Shown: positions 1 through 12,108, counted from the stretch's first letter. The stretch is 57,186 nt of DNA from Acanthamoeba lenticulata (GCA_002179805.1 NAVB01000016.1:1-57186); one strand, 5' to 3'. Made by a program: numbers and translations. Notes: a model not told the origin generated them from the letters alone.

Positions 1-1144
1 CGTCTGGCCCTCGATTTGCACCGACCCTGTCTCAATCTGATCGGAACCACATCATCAGCAAAGACGTGTGGACACGAGGCACAAGGCGCGCAAAGGCACG
101 CACCGAGTTCTGCAGCTTGCAGACAACGCTGTTGCCGATGTTGGGGTCAGAGATGGTGAGGCTACATCGCGAGTTGCCGCCGATGCTGAATGACGGCCCG
201 CTAAGCGACACGCTCATCGACATATTCTGCTTTCGTTCAGTTGGTTGGTCTGAAGTGCACGACCCGCCGACACAACGTGGGACGCACCTTGGGTTGCTGC
301 GGGATGAGCTTGCCCCAGATGTAGAGCTGGTAGCCACTCACCGACTTGGAGCCGCCGGTCGCGCCAGCGGCAGCAAGGGCCCCGCCTGCAGCGCCGCCAG
401 ACAACTGGCCGATGGCCCCAAGGAGCGACGACACAGCCGCACTGCCCGTCCGCAGTCCGGTCTTGAGTTCGCCCAATGGCTCAACGATACGTGAACACCA
501 GTCAAGGAGAAAGCCGAACTCGATCGATAACAAGAGCTAAGCCACGTGAGTGAAAGGAGGAGAGGGGAAGGGGAAAGTAGTAAGGTTGAAAGGATATCTT
601 GCAGGAGCTTGAGGACGGCAGGCTCGCCCTCTTCCTCGACGCTCCCCCGCCTGGTGGCTGCTTTCATGCCCTTGCCCGTCTGCGCGTTGTCTGCCTCGGG
701 CATCTGCTTGCAAAATAGCGTGTAAAAAAAAAAGTGGAGAGATAGTGAGCAAGGTGAGAGATGCAGGCGGTTCATCTCGGAGAGTTTCGACTGCGAAGAC
801 CCAGAAAGACGAGCAAGATCGTAGATTTAAAGCGGAAATTGGGTTGGTGCATCGAAGTAAGGGGACAGCACCTTCACGCGCTTGGTGTGCTTCTCGTCGC
901 TGTCAGGCGAAGGGGCCAGGTGAGAGTCGTCCTCGCCTTGAAGTCCTTCATGTGTCTCATCTCGCTTTCTCTTGCTGCCAGCCGCTGGTGTCGCAGGAGG
1001 TGTAGAGGGACGAGGTGGAACCGAAGATGGAGGCACCACTGCAGTAGTGGTAGTCGCCGATTCTCCATTCTCTTTCATCTCTACTTCCTTGCCCGCATTG
1101 TCCCCTTTCTTTTCCGCTGTCGGCCCTGAAGTTGGCGCTGACAT
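1..1144 (-). CDS. Unrecognised Lys-rich N-terminal protein, 3' end outside the window
   Basis: I do not recognise this protein. The model is exons 1144-872, 703-598, 490-288, 226-104 and 36-<1, which gives about 247 in-phase codons with no stop. The start is the first ATG (1142-1144) of the open frame. The N-terminus is low-complexity and charged, with a KRKR cluster that could be a nuclear localisation signal. The middle is Gly/Ala-rich (around IGQLSGGAAGGALAAAG). The end looks beta-rich (SMSVSLSGPSFSIGGN, LTISDPNIGNSVVC). Introns 1, 3 and 4 have GT-AG ends, although the intron 1 donor (GTGCTG) is weak. Intron 2 (597-491) begins ATATCCTTT and ends AC, and is listed separately. The gene runs off the left edge, so its length and function are unknown. 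Seen: open frames and splice-like ends. Inferred: that they form one gene. Confidence 0.55.
491..597 (-). other. Candidate U12-type AT-AC intron, 107 nt, phase 1
   Basis: On the minus strand the upstream exon ends CAAG. The intron then starts ATATCCTTT, the canonical U12 5' splice site. Near its 3' end is CTCCTTGAC, 8 of 9 matches to the U12 branch-point consensus TTCCTTRAY. Eleven nucleotides after the branch A the intron ends in AC. Joining c598 to c490 turns a split codon (G + GT) into Gly and links the frame LKLLQ to IVEPLGEL without a stop. I found no GT donor that would connect the two frames as a normal intron. Confidence 0.75.
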
Positions 1145-1496
1145 TTGCGGCTCTGAACAAAGTGCCCAGCACCAAGATGTGTCCACGACGAATTTCCATC
1201 ACATGATGAGATGGCAGTCATTAGACAGACAGCGGCAGCGCAAGCTTCTTTGGCCTGCGGGCCAAATGTGCAAGAAGACCGTACCTACCGAAGTATCTCG
1301 TGAGCTGGTAAGCACACAATCGATGCAACGAGACTCGTAGAGGTAATTGAGACCTGGGATCGGGTGACACCAAGAGAGGTGGTGCGCACCTGTCGGCTTG
1401 GTGTCTGGCCTGTCTGCAGACGTGGGCTACTGCACGGAAAACGCATAGAAACTTCACAAGCATATTTTTTTCACTTTTATTTTTTGTTTGTTTGGG
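1145..1496. other. Intergenic, about 350 nt
   Basis: This is the 5' flank of the unrecognised gene and the 3' flank of the fucosyltransferase-like gene, both on the minus strand. I see no conserved coding frame and no clear TATA box. Confidence 0.5.
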
Positions 1497-2777
1497 TCAC
1501 ATGTACTGGCGCCACTTGTCGTTCTCGTCCAGCTCCACGAAAGGGTGGGCGCACTTGGCCACCCACACGCATCGCAGCTCGGCAATCAGTTGGACCCAGT
1601 TGGACAGAAGCGTGCCTACCCACGCATCGCACTCCAACGCCATCAACAGCTGGAGCAGGTGTACGTAGGGGGCATTGCCCGTCATCTCCTCCTTCCACGC
1701 GCTATTGTTTCGAGGCATAGCAAGGTAGAGCCCCACCCAACCCTTTGGGTTGTTGGCGGCTTCCGTGATGACTTGTGGGTCCTCCGTAGCCACAAACATG
1801 GCGCGCTGCAGCAGCAGCGGACTAAAGGTGTACAGGCGCTCTGCCTGCTCCAGATATTGAGCCAGCGGCTTTAACTGCATCTCCTTGCCCTTGTCGCCGT
1901 GACGTACTGGGAGCGAGACTGTACCCCGAGGGAGCGGGAACAAGGGTTGCCGCTCTACGCTTCGCAAGCGGGCCACAGCTTCCCCAGATCTGTTGCCTCC
2001 TTCGATGTTTAGAGTTACTCCCTGGCGCAGCTTGGCAAGGACAGCGATGGTGCGAGGGTTCAGACGCATGAGGTAGGCTGAAGCTTGGGCCCTCCACCAG
2101 TGCTTCATCTCCAAGGGGCTCATGTAGGGTGCATGCGTTGCGAGCATCTCGCGTAGTTTTGGCGGCACAAGGTCCTGATCGACCCCGAGGCTGCGTGCGC
2201 CCTTTGCCCAGGCTGTGTTGTCGTGTTTGGCGAAGCTTGAACAGTTGGTGGGCGGAAGGAAGAAGCAGAGCCAGTTGAGCGTGTCGTTGCTGCAGAGGTG
2301 GGGCATGGCGTACACCTCCCCTGCGCTCTCGTGCCACAGCCAGAGGCGGTCCAGCGACATGGCCTCTGCCAGCTGCATGGCCGCCATGTGGACCTGTGAT
2401 CCCATGCCGCCGGTGATCCAGTTTGGACCGCGCAGGTACTGGGCCTTGGCGCACTCCTCTGCGGGTCTGTTCTGGTATCGCCAAATGTAGCGCTGTGTTT
2501 CGCGTGTGAAGATGGCAAGTCCAGCCTCTGGCAGACCTTCTGCTGACCAGTGCTGGTGGCCCTCCTCCGTGTAGAGTCGTTCCTCTTGCGTTAATGCTGC
2601 TGCTGTGGTGTTGTTGGCGTCGACCACTCCTCCCCACGGCAGGCGAGCAGGGCTTGGCGCAGATGGCCGACACCGCACAAGGATAGGTTCCTCTTTGTGG
2701 AGCACTCTCGCGACGAAGAGAACAACGGAGAGCACAGCGAGCACGAACGAGACAATCACCAGCGGGTGCTTCCACAT
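1497..2777 (-). CDS. Type II membrane protein, GT23-like (alpha-1,6-) fucosyltransferase
   Basis: Single exon, 426 residues. The start is set at the ATG (2775-2777) that puts a hydrophobic signal anchor at residues 5-25 (PLVIVSFVLAVLSVVLFVARV) after a short basic cytoplasmic tail. This is the usual layout of a Golgi glycosyltransferase. The frame is open further upstream, but that stretch lies in AT-rich flank. The lumenal part has a Gly-rich N-terminal motif (GGMGSQVHMAA). Its C-terminal half follows the FUT8/NodZ pattern: VRHGDKG (the donor-binding arginine region, HxRRGDK in FUT8), then MFVATEDPQVI (VYLATDDPxL), then ALECDAWVGTLLSNW (the F/L-xxAD-xxV-TxSSQ block). These residues bind GDP-fucose in family members. 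The acceptor cannot be told from the sequence. It could also be another GDP-fucose-dependent enzyme of the same fold. Confidence 0.65.
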   Translation of the reverse strand: MWKHPLVIVSFVLAVLSVVLFVARVLHKEEPILVRCRPSAPSPARLPWGGVVDANNTTAAALTQEERLYTEEGHQHWSAEGLPEAGLAIFTRETQRYIWRYQNRPAEECAKAQYLRGPNWITGGMGSQVHMAAMQLAEAMSLDRLWLWHESAGEVYAMPHLCSNDTLNWLCFFLPPTNCSSFAKHDNTAWAKGARSLGVDQDLVPPKLREMLATHAPYMSPLEMKHWWRAQASAYLMRLNPRTIAVLAKLRQGVTLNIEGGNRSGEAVARLRSVERQPLFPLPRGTVSLPVRHGDKGKEMQLKPLAQYLEQAERLYTFSPLLLQRAMFVATEDPQVITEAANNPKGWVGLYLAMPRNNSAWKEEMTGNAPYVHLLQLLMALECDAWVGTLLSNWVQLIAELRCVWVAKCAHPFVELDENDKWRQYM

Positions 2778-2934
2778 GGCGGCCACACAACACAGAAGGC
2801 TTTTTTTAGGATAACTAAGAAATAAACAATAAAATAAAAAACAAAACAAAAGGGTGAAACTCTAAGATAAATGCAACAAGGTCTGCTTGATGTTTTTTCA
2901 TATTTAAATTGGTATAATGCACTTTTTGTTCCAC

Positions 2935-3288
2935 TCAATCAACGTCCTCATTGGCGAAGAACTTGCGCAAAAAGTCAGTTTCCTCCTTCTTCTTCGGGGC
3001 AAAGTAGTGCAGAATGTGGGGGCGCTGCTTCCAGGTCGCGAGGGTCTCGTCGAGTTCCGACTTGCCCTTAAACCAGAGCATGTCCATCATAACGGGATCG
3101 CGCACATTTTGGTGCTTTCGGAATTCTTCCGCAATTCGCGAGCGCACTTGCTTGACGCCGTACGGCAGATCGTACATCTGAATAATACGGGGGGCAGATC
3201 GCATCGCATGGCGGTAGAGGTGCTGGTTTCTCGCCGCCGCTTCAGCAAAGCTCTTCGACGCAGTGGTGGCAATCCCTGACGAGGCCAT
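2935..3288 (-). CDS. NDUFA6: Complex I accessory subunit NDUFA6/B14 (LYR-motif protein)
   Basis: 117 residues, single exon. The start (3286-3288) is the first ATG followed by protein-like sequence. The longer open frame upstream runs through an AT-rich leader. The LYR tripeptide is in HLYRHAMRSAP near residue 25, and the family block follows: VRSRIAEEFRKHQNVRDP, then KGKSELDETLATWKQRPH and FLRKFF. These line up with human NDUFA6 over nearly the whole length. LYR proteins bind mitochondrial acyl-carrier protein, and NDUFA6 sits in the peripheral arm of NADH:ubiquinone oxidoreductase. The length matches the family (about 120-130). It lies between two longer minus-strand genes, with about 150 nt on each side. 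Confidence 0.9.
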   Translation of the reverse strand: MASSGIATTASKSFAEAAARNQHLYRHAMRSAPRIIQMYDLPYGVKQVRSRIAEEFRKHQNVRDPVMMDMLWFKGKSELDETLATWKQRPHILHYFAPKKKEETDFLRKFFANEDVD

Positions 3289-3434
3289 GATGTCGCACTC
3301 CAGGTGGGCTGTGCTTTTGTTTTTTAGGTGGCGCCCAACAAGAAAAAAAAAAACACAAAAGGAAAAAAGACAAGAAAATAAAAAGCAAAATTCGCTGGTT
3401 CCATCGACACAAGAGCTCGAGCACAACAACACAT

Positions 3435-6400
3435 CTAGTTGAAGGGCGTCTTACACAGGGGGCAGTCCGTGTTGTGCGAGACGCGGATCCATTTGTACTA
3501 CACAAGAAGAAGGCCAAGTGAGTTCAAACGGCCCGCAGTTGCAACCACACAACAACAGCACACGTACCATGCAGGCCGAGTGGAACTTGTTGTGGCAGGT
3601 CTTGCAGGCCAGCCGCGGCAGCGAGTGGTCCGAGATGTGGAACAGCGAGTAGCAAATCGGGCAGCACTCGACGCCCTCGAAGTGCCGGTCCAGGTTCTGC
3701 TTCCACAACAACACTCCGTCCAGGATCGTCCCGTCCTGCGATGGTTGATGTTAACGGTCAGCAGAGGCACCTTCTTGACCAAGTAGATTTTAAAAATTGA
3801 GAGAAAGACGCACGTGGGTGAGGAAGAGGGTGGTCATGGAGAGCATCCACTTGCGCCACTGGGCCTCGCTCACGCCCAAGCGGCTCTTGGACTCGAGCTC
3901 CACCGACCGCAGCGGGTACGATGGTGCCAGCCGCATCACCACTGCACAAGCACCAACACCATCATCATGAACGTGTCAGCCTCTCCTTTGGCAAGATGCA
4001 ACAAAGTGGAATGTTTGGAATGTGTATGTACCGGAGAGGGACATCTCGTCCTTCTCGTAGGTGGCGGTGACCTCGCGGCTCACCTTGCTGGCCCGGACCT
4101 GGAAGTTGCCCGACTCGGCCTTGTAGCCGGCGATCGCCGCCAACTCGTTCTCGATGAAGATCGGGCTCATCAGCGCCGTCGTGTACCTTCATCATCACCA
4201 CCCCCCAATTGTAAGCGGCCGTTGAGGCAAGGCGGATCATGATGGTGCGCACTTTTCAACGAGGACGGCGGTCTGACGGTCGCAGTCGTGGTTCCACCAG
4301 AGACGCACGAGGGCCGGGAAGGCCTGCAGCAACCGCAGGTACAGGTGCGCCGCATAGGCCTCGATCCACTCGTCATTCGTCGACTCCATCTCTAAAAATT
4401 AGGACAAAAGTAGTGTAAATAAAATGATCAACAATTAAAAATAAATAGGAAAAAAAGAGAATAATAATGGAAAAATTGGCGCACCAGCAATCTTGAAAGA
4501 CTGAGGCTGGGGCAGGGAGGCCGGGGTGTGCGGGTGGGCGAGGTCGAGGTGTTGGCACAGGACGCGGAGGACGGTCTGAAGCGAGAAGGACGAGCGGCGA
4601 AGATACGTCCCAACGCGGGCGCGGAAGCCGGGCGAGCGCAGAGCGCAGTGGTCGAGCACGAGCGACCAGCCAAGGAGATAGCCCAAGAGGCCGTGGAAGT
4701 CCTCCGTCGGCTGCTCGATCACGGCCTGGAGGGCCGGCTCGAGCGGAGCCTTGGCGTGTTCGTCCACGTCGGCCGAGTCGGCTTGGCTGCCCGCCTCGGC
4801 GCTACCGCCAGCCTCGGCCGAGTCAGCGTCGGGGCCCTCGACGGCAGCGACAGCCATGAGCTTGTGAAGGAGCAGGCGGTAGGCCGTTTTCTGGAGGCGC
4901 CAGTCAGGGCAGGACAGCAGCGCGTGGAGGACCTCATCGGCGCCGCTCTCACCGCGGCCGCTTACGTGGCGGCATAGGAGGGACGAGGGCATGGCCCGCA
5001 CGACGCGCTCCAGGAGCACGGAGAGCGGGTTGTCGCGCTCCATCATCCGCGCCAGCCGCTGACCGGCAGCGACGAAGACTTCAAAGACCTGCGGGAGCAG
5101 CTTGGCCAGGAAGCTCTGATACTTGTCGTCGGGCACCGGCAGTGCTCGGGGCGGCTCCTCGGCGGCGCGCGCGGTAAAGTCACGTAGGACGGCCTCGAGC
5201 AGCCGGAGAGCCTCGGTGCCGTCGCCGGCGTCGGGGATGGTCGAGCCACGTGCCTTGACCTTGGTGTCCACCAGCCCGCACTTGGTCAGGTTGAGCACAA
5301 AGTCCCACGACGCGCGGTTGAGCTCGGCTCCAGCGCGGCTCACGAGGGCGTAGGCCAGTCGCAGGGCCGCGCCGCGCAGTCCGCGCGACAGGGCCGCCGG
5401 TAGGCCGGCGGCATTGGGCCAGCGACCCTTGGGGAACAGCTCGGCCAACGTGGTCATATGCTTGTTGGCCTGCGAATCAAATCGGAAATTGTGAGTGGAG
5501 TTGCGGGCCGAAGAACGAATACGCAAAAAGAGCGAAAACGTACGGCGAGCGGGGCAGAGGCGGTGGCCGAGGGCCAGTGGAAGGCGGCCAGGGAGGAGAT
5601 GGCAAAGAGCGCGCGGCGGGCGTCGTCCTCCGAGACGGCCTGAGCCTCCTGGAGCGAAGCAAAGGTGGCCTCCGCGATCGCGCGGGCCTGGACCACCTCG
5701 TCAGCCGACACCGCGGCGGCGAGGACTGGCACGGCGGCCTCGACCGTGGCCAGGCGCCCGAAGAAACCGGTGCTGTCTGGCTCGAAGGCGAGGGGCAGAG
5801 CCGGCATGACGACGCTGGCCAGCGTCGTGGGGGCGAGGCCGGCGCGGGCGACGAGAAGCCGGAGGATGAACGCCAGTGACACGGCGCTGAGGCCGCCGTG
5901 CTGCTGCGCGTCGTCAATGAGATGCCGCAGCAGGTCACGGGTAAAGGGCGTAGCGCCGTTGTCCGCGGGCTTCGCTTGGTCGGCCAGATAGAGGGCCAGA
6001 AGGGCCACGCCGCGCGGGGCCTGCCTCGCCAGCTGGCTCCACACGTCTTCGCTACTGCAAAGAAGAATTCATCACAAATTCATTAATTGTTCAATAAAAA
6101 AATAATAAAAGGATAAATAAATAAGTAAATAAGAAGACTTACCCGTGTTTGTCGTCGTCCTCGTCATCGTCGTGCTCGGTCGAGGTGCCCAGCAGGAGGG
6201 ACTGCGGGAGGACGGGCTCGAGTTCCTGGCTCGAGTCGACGGCAAAGAGCGACACGCCAGAGAGGGAGTAGGCCTGGAGCAGCACCGACACGAGCCACGC
6301 CTTGGTGTCGTCCGCACCGCCTTGGAGCACGACGCGGGCCGAGAGGCGCTTGAACAGCTCCGTGACAAAGAGGGCCATGCGGGCCAAGGCCTCGTCGGCC

Positions 6401-9400
6401 GCAGCCTCCTCCTGCTGCTTGCCCGACACGGCGCCGGTCATGCGCAGGAAGAGCGACGACGTGTCGCGCTCATCGACGGCCGACGGCACGGCATGCCGGG
6501 CAGCCTCCCACTCGGCACGCCCAAAGGCCAGCTCGGTGGCCGTCGACGCGGCAGAGGTCCATTTGACGACCTGGACGGCCAGGTCGGCAGCGGCCGCGAT
6601 GGCCGAGGCGGGGGCCGTGTGGAGGACGGCTTCGTGCAGAGTCGAGACGAGGGCCGCGCGGAAGGTGGTCTGCGTGTCACGGCTCTGGTCGTCGTCGTGC
6701 AGGCGCGACGTAACGTAGGCCGAGAGCGACGCCACCGCGACGGCGTCGATGCCTTCGTAATTCGAGGCGGTGGCTGGCGGCGCGAGGGCGGCCAGGAGGT
6801 GGAAGCGGAAGACCGTGTTGCCCAGCAGCGCCGCGCGGGCGGACTGGAGCGCCGGGGGCAGACGCGAGGAAGCCACCGCGCGCACGAGGGCCAGCATGTC
6901 CTTGAGTTGGCTGTCGGGCTCCTCGTCGGCCGTCGCATGGCTTACCAGGAAGCCGTTGAGGCTGGCGCACAGCGAGTCCACGATCTGCGCCAGGCACGCT
7001 TCCGACAGCAGCGGCGAGGCCTGCACAAAAAAGGATTATTAATTGCTTAATAATAATGAATAATAATATCCTAAATTAGTAAAAGAATGCAACATGCCTG
7101 GTTGTCCTTGCCGGCGATGAGGAAGCTGAGGAGCGCCTTGTCGTCAGTGTCTTCGCCAGAGGCGCCGGCCTGGAGCGTGTTGAAGAGGTGAAGGGCGTGC
7201 TCGTCCAGCTTGGCGCTGGCCCACGGGGCGTTGTCGGCCTCGCGACACACCTTGCGCAGCAGAGAAAGCAGCAGGCGGGGTCTGCCCGCGGCGATCACCT
7301 CGCCCATAAGGGACTCCCAGTGGCCGCGCACGACCTCTGCGATCCACCAGGCAAGCACACAGTGTGAGGCGCCGAGCCAAACCGAATAGGCCTCGAGAGG
7401 CTAAAGGCTCTGTGCCGTGTGGCGTACCCTGCTGGGCGGCGATGTGGAGCAGGTAGTGGTGGACGATGTCAAAGAGCACCGGCGTAAACTGGGCGTCGCG
7501 GTCGGACGAGGCCACCCACGCGCGGACCCAAGGCAGGAGCACCTCGGGCAGGAAGCTCACCGTCTCGGAGGAGGACCCCGCCGGGCCAAACACGAGCGCC
7601 GGAGAGGTGGCTGCGAGCTCGGTCAGCATGCGCACCCAGGCCGTCTCCTTGGTCTCGTCCCGGGCCCGCGGAAGGGCCATCGCCACCACCTCTCGCAGCA
7701 CCTGCTCGAGCGCTTCCCGCGAAGCATTTTCCTAAAATAAAGGAATAATAATAAATTAAGTTAAAATTTGTTTAAAATAATAAAAGGTAAAACAAAGGAG
7801 AAATCGACGTACGGACGAAGAAAGAAGCGCGGCAAAGGCCGAGACCAGCTCGGAGAAGCGGGTGCAGTAGGTGGACAGAGACACATCGTCCTTGTTCTCG
7901 CCGAGAACGGCCTTGACTTCGGCGCCCAGCTTGGTGAAGTAGGTCTTGACCACATCTGTCGTCACGTGATGTGGTGTGGCATGGCGGCGGTAAGATGAAC
8001 GTTCCCCGAGAAATGGGGCGCGAGGCGGGAGGCTACCTTGGGCGTTGGGCTTGGCAACGAGCTTGCCCACGAGGCCGCTGATCGACTTGACCAGCGCCGA
8101 CGGAGGCTGCAGCGAAGGAACCATTTAAAGGTTAAGAAGGGTGCTCTCTGGTCTGCTGATCAAGAGGGATGGGCGAAGGAGCAGCGGCACGAACCTTGTC
8201 GGCAGTGAGGAAGTGGTGAGTGGCGTCGAAGAGTTGGTTGGCGACCAGATAGTGCGACACGCTCGCGTCTGCGCCTTCTTCCTCTCGTCGGCTGCAGAAA
8301 AGGCAAGTCGGAAGTGTTAATAGAAATTCAAAATGAAGATTGAAAAAATAAAAAATAAAAAATAAAAAAATGAACAGGTATCAACACAAGGGAAGAGAGG
8401 CGCACAGATCGAGGCTAATGAAGTAGAGAAGGCATTCCATGTAGGCCGTGAGAAGTCGCGTGGCAGACGAGTCCGTGAAGTTCTCGCTGACGAGTCCCTT
8501 CCACAGGTTGGCAAAGAACTCTTTGTGGAAGCCCGTTCCCTCGCCAATCACATCCTTTGGAATCAAGCTGTGTTCGACAGGAATTAGTTTTAATTCGTAA
8601 AATAAATAAATAAATAAATAAATGATTGTTAGTATTATTTTTTTTTAAAAAAAAGGAAAGGGGCAAACCTGAGGAGGGGCAAGAGGGAAGGGTAGGTAAT
8701 GGCAGCAGAACCGCTGGTGCCGTTGCGCAGGATGACCCAGAGCGGGCCCAGGACCTGCTTGCGCGCGTTGATGTGGCTCCACGCGTCCGGGTAGTCTGCA
8801 GCAGCCACAACACAACGCGATGCATCGTCAAATCAAGAAGGGTTAGGCTAGAGCCCAAAGGCCGTCAACGAAAAGGATGATGATGAAGCAGGTCGATACA
8901 TTTGAAGAAAGTGAGCAGGGCCTCCCACATGTGGACCTGATTGCTGGTCTCAGTGTCATTGAGCAGACCGGCGACGAGCGGGGTGAGCCACGAGACGTTG
9001 GCTTCCACGTATGCTGCACTCATTAAATAATAACAATAAATCAGTAAAATGGTAAATAAATGAATACCACAATAAGGACGCGAACCTCGGGCCTTGAGGC
9101 TGGCCGTGGCGAGGAGCTGGTAGGCAGCGCGCCTAATGAGGAGGTGCTTCTTGTCCTTCAGGAAGTTCCAGAACTTCTTGTCCATGAGCTCGTTGTAGCG
9201 ACTCTCAGCCAGCGCTTGGTTCTCGGCCTCCGGGATGGTCTCTGCAAGACGTTGAATAAAAAGGTAAGGAATAGAGGATTAAAAACAACAATAAATAAAT
9301 AAAATTGAGGCCTTCAATGAAACGCACCCAGGAAGTAGCGGAGCGCAAGGATGGAGGAGAACATGAGGTTGGCGTATCGGTCCTCAGCCTTCTCCTTGCC

Positions 9401-10287
9401 GGTCTCACCAGCTGCGCGCCACACAACACGTCATCGTCAGCAGAGCGTTTTGGGTGGACTGAAGTGGAGTCCATGCAGTACCGAGGGTTTGGGGTGTCTG
9501 GGCAAAGTTGGTCGCAAAGTGATCGAGCACTTCGGTCTTGCAGAAGAGAAGCACTTCGCTGTGCTTCTTGGGCGGGAAGGCCACTTGGAACGCCCGCTTG
9601 GCCGCTGTGGCCACTTCGTTCGATGGATCGAACTGCAGGCAGAGCCACGTTCCCTGTTGTGTGTGGAACACACGAGGTCGGATGAGCAGAGTCCCAGCAA
9701 AGAGAGATAGAGAGAGCGCGCCATACCGTGATGCGCTTGAGCTGGGACGCGAGCTTCTTCTTGACGGCCTGGACGAGGCTGGCAAAGGTGTTGGACAGAG
9801 CCACCCGCACCTTGGGGTCGTCGTCGACGGCCAGCCGGAGGAAAGCGTGGACCCAGGCCTGGATGACGGCGTCGACGTCCTCGCCCTTGCCGGCAATGTC
9901 CTCGAAGAGGAGCTTGAGCTCTTGCAGGCCCTTGAGCTTGGTCACCGAATCGCGCTTGCTGAGCTTCTTGAAGGCCAGCTGGAACTCACTGCTGTTGAGT
10001 TGCTGAGGACGCACGTGAAACAATTGGCCCTATTAGCAAGGCTGCACTCGCGTGCTGCACTGAGCACTTGCGCCAGCACAAAACAACTCAAGAAGAGGTC
10101 TCGTACTGAGAGGTCATCGCCTGCTGTGACCCGCATGAATCCGCGGTACTCGCCTTCACCGGATACCAGCATGGCCGCCTTACTGCACTCAGATGAAGCG
10201 TTAATCTTGGGCATAACCGCGCAATTACTTTCGACTGCAGTTGTACCTGCTGCTCGCCGGCTTGCCCTTCCCTCCTTTTCTTTGCAT
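3435..10287 (-). CDS. LTN1: Listerin, E3 ubiquitin ligase of ribosome-associated quality control (about 22 exons)
   Basis: Listerin binds 60S subunits carrying stalled nascent chains and ubiquitinates the chain. Exon 1 is 10287-10247, exon 2 10182-10107, exon 3 10002-9727. The N-terminus ([18 protein letters not shown]) matches the conserved RPSSSGRAAELL..VPGFIGF start of listerins. Next comes the [16 protein letters not shown] helix that contacts NEMF/60S. The middle is HEAT-like helical repeats, with a large exon at about 5460-4497. The C-terminus has the RWD-like block ([41 protein letters not shown]). It ends in a [26 protein letters not shown], joined by an intron to [19 protein letters not shown], with all eight ligands present. 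The stop is at 3435-3437. Introns are GT-AG and 40-110 nt. Exons between 9.6 and 3.7 kb were placed by frame and homology, so individual boundaries may be off by a few codons. Confidence 0.93.
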
Positions 10288-10478
10288 CTTGTGTTGCAAG
10301 CCGGCCTGATTTCTAATTGGGTTATGCGTGCTTGGGCAGATGCCGTCCTCTTCTTTTTCTCTTTTCTTCTTTTTTCCTGCACAGCTTTCAGAAAAAATCG
10401 ATCTTTCCGCATTTTCTCCCATTTTGGCGCTAATTGTTTTTCTATTTGATTTTATTTTTGTTTTTCGTTTGCGCCTGG

Positions 10479-12108
10479 TCACCTGGCGGCATTTATGAGC
10501 ACGACGCGCACGAGTACCACGAGCACGGCCAGCACAGCGGCCATAACGTAGTGGTGAGCCGCGATGCCTCCACGTCTGCCGCCTTCTCGCGGGACGACGT
10601 AGGGCAGCGGATGGGTTGCCAGCGGCGCCCGCGCCAGCTGAGTCTGCACAAGCAACAGCCGCGTAAGACAGATAAAAACAACCAAGGAGGATGCATTGCG
10701 CTAAACACAGCCAAAAGTGGCGGCTCTTGACCTTGATGGACTGGACGTCCTGGCGCAGTTCGCGGAGCACTTCCACGAACGCGATATCGTCCTGGCGTCC
10801 TGCCGACAGCGTCGAGGCCTCGCTTCTGCTCGCTTCGGGGGTCACGCTCTGAGCGGCCGTCCGAGCGGCCTTGGCTGCAGCTGCCCGCGTCATCTCGGCG
10901 TCAGCGTGAGCCTCCTCTCGGACCTGTCGCAGCAGCTCAAGCGTCTCGGCCGAGCGCGCTTCCACCTTCGCCAGCCTGCGCTCTACGGCCTCGTCCACGG
11001 GCGCGAGGACCGGCGGCACCGCAAGCCGCTCGCCCAGCGCGCGGAGCGCGTCCTCCAGTGCACACAGGCGCTGCTCGTCCACGATCACTCCCGCCGCCAC
11101 CGACGTCGCCGCGGCCGCTAGCGCCGGTGCGACCGCTGCCGGTGTTGATGTCGTTGTTGTAGCTGCTGCTGTTGGTACTGGTATTGCTGTTGTAGTCGTT
11201 GTGGGCGCAGCGATGTAGGGCGAGGCGGGCGGAGAGGACAATGACGACGAGGATGAAGAGGACGGACTGGAGGCGGGCGACGTATCGCCCACGACGCCGC
11301 TCGGTGCGCCGATGACGCCGCGCCGTTTGGCCTGCTGCAGCTGCGCCTCGAACCGCATGAGCATGTGCTGTTGCTGCTGGTCTGCGAGGTCGATCGCGCC
11401 GCTGCCTCGGACGCTCTCAGGCTCTTTCTCTCGCGCAGCGCGCTTGCCATCGACCGCCTCGACTGCCCCTTCGCGCTGGCGCTCGTCGGCCTTGCCTGCC
11501 TCAGGCTCGGTCTCGGCCTGCGGCGGCTGGACGTCGGCGTCAGCGGCAGTTGGTTTGGCGCTGCTGAGCTGTTCGTGATGCAAGACCTGTTTGATCGCTG
11601 CCCGTCGCTCCTTCCGCCGATCGGCCTTCTTCTTGCTCGCCACAAACGCCTTTGCGAAGCTGAACGCCGACGATGGCTGGCCGGCTGCTTTGGGCTCTCC
11701 TCCCTCTTTGCGCGGCGAAGGCTCCTCATCCTTCCTTTCGGCATCTGTGGACGCCCACAGGTAAGTTTGTAATCAAAAACATTTTAGAAAGATTGACTTA
11801 ACAAGAGAGCATAAGCCAGCAGCGTTGTCTGCACCTGCAGTTGGGCTCGCAAAAATGCTGACATCTAGTGGTGCGGCGTCGGCAACGGTCTTAAGGGCAG
11901 TGCAGTCTTCAATCTCGGTGAGAAGGGACTGAAGGAGGCTGATGTCAGCCCCCTCCTGTGTCAGCTGTGCATTCATCGAAGATAGCATTTGACGAATTTG
12001 GCTGATTTTTTCCTCCTCTGTGAGATCGTGCGCACTGTGGGCAAGGCTGCTGGCAGAGGTTCCTCTGTCGATAGAGGACAAGCGATTCATTTGTGCCCCC
12101 GAATCCAT
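10479..12108 (-). CDS. Tail-anchored, coiled-coil, low-complexity protein
   Basis: Three exons, 12108-11835, 11744-10732 and 10643-10479, give 483 residues in phase (the splice codon at exon 1/2 is Asp). I do not recognise the family. The N-terminal 80 residues contain a helical block (TEEEKISQIRQMLSSMNAQL) that looks like a coiled coil. Then comes a basic region (ASKKKADRRKERRAAIKQ), a Ser/Pro/Thr/Ala-rich linker, and a second helical segment (ALEDALRALGERL .. VEARSAETLELLRQVREEA). The last exon ends in a hydrophobic helix (HYVMAAVLAVLVVLVRVVLI) followed by only NAAR. That is the layout of a C-terminally anchored membrane protein inserted post-translationally into ER, peroxisome or mitochondrial outer membrane. 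Function is unknown. Confidence 0.75.

Noticed and set aside
6145..7050. 301-codon plus-strand open frame within listerin
   Set aside because: Antisense shadow of a GC-rich listerin exon. It is rich in Arg/Gly/Glu with no protein character.
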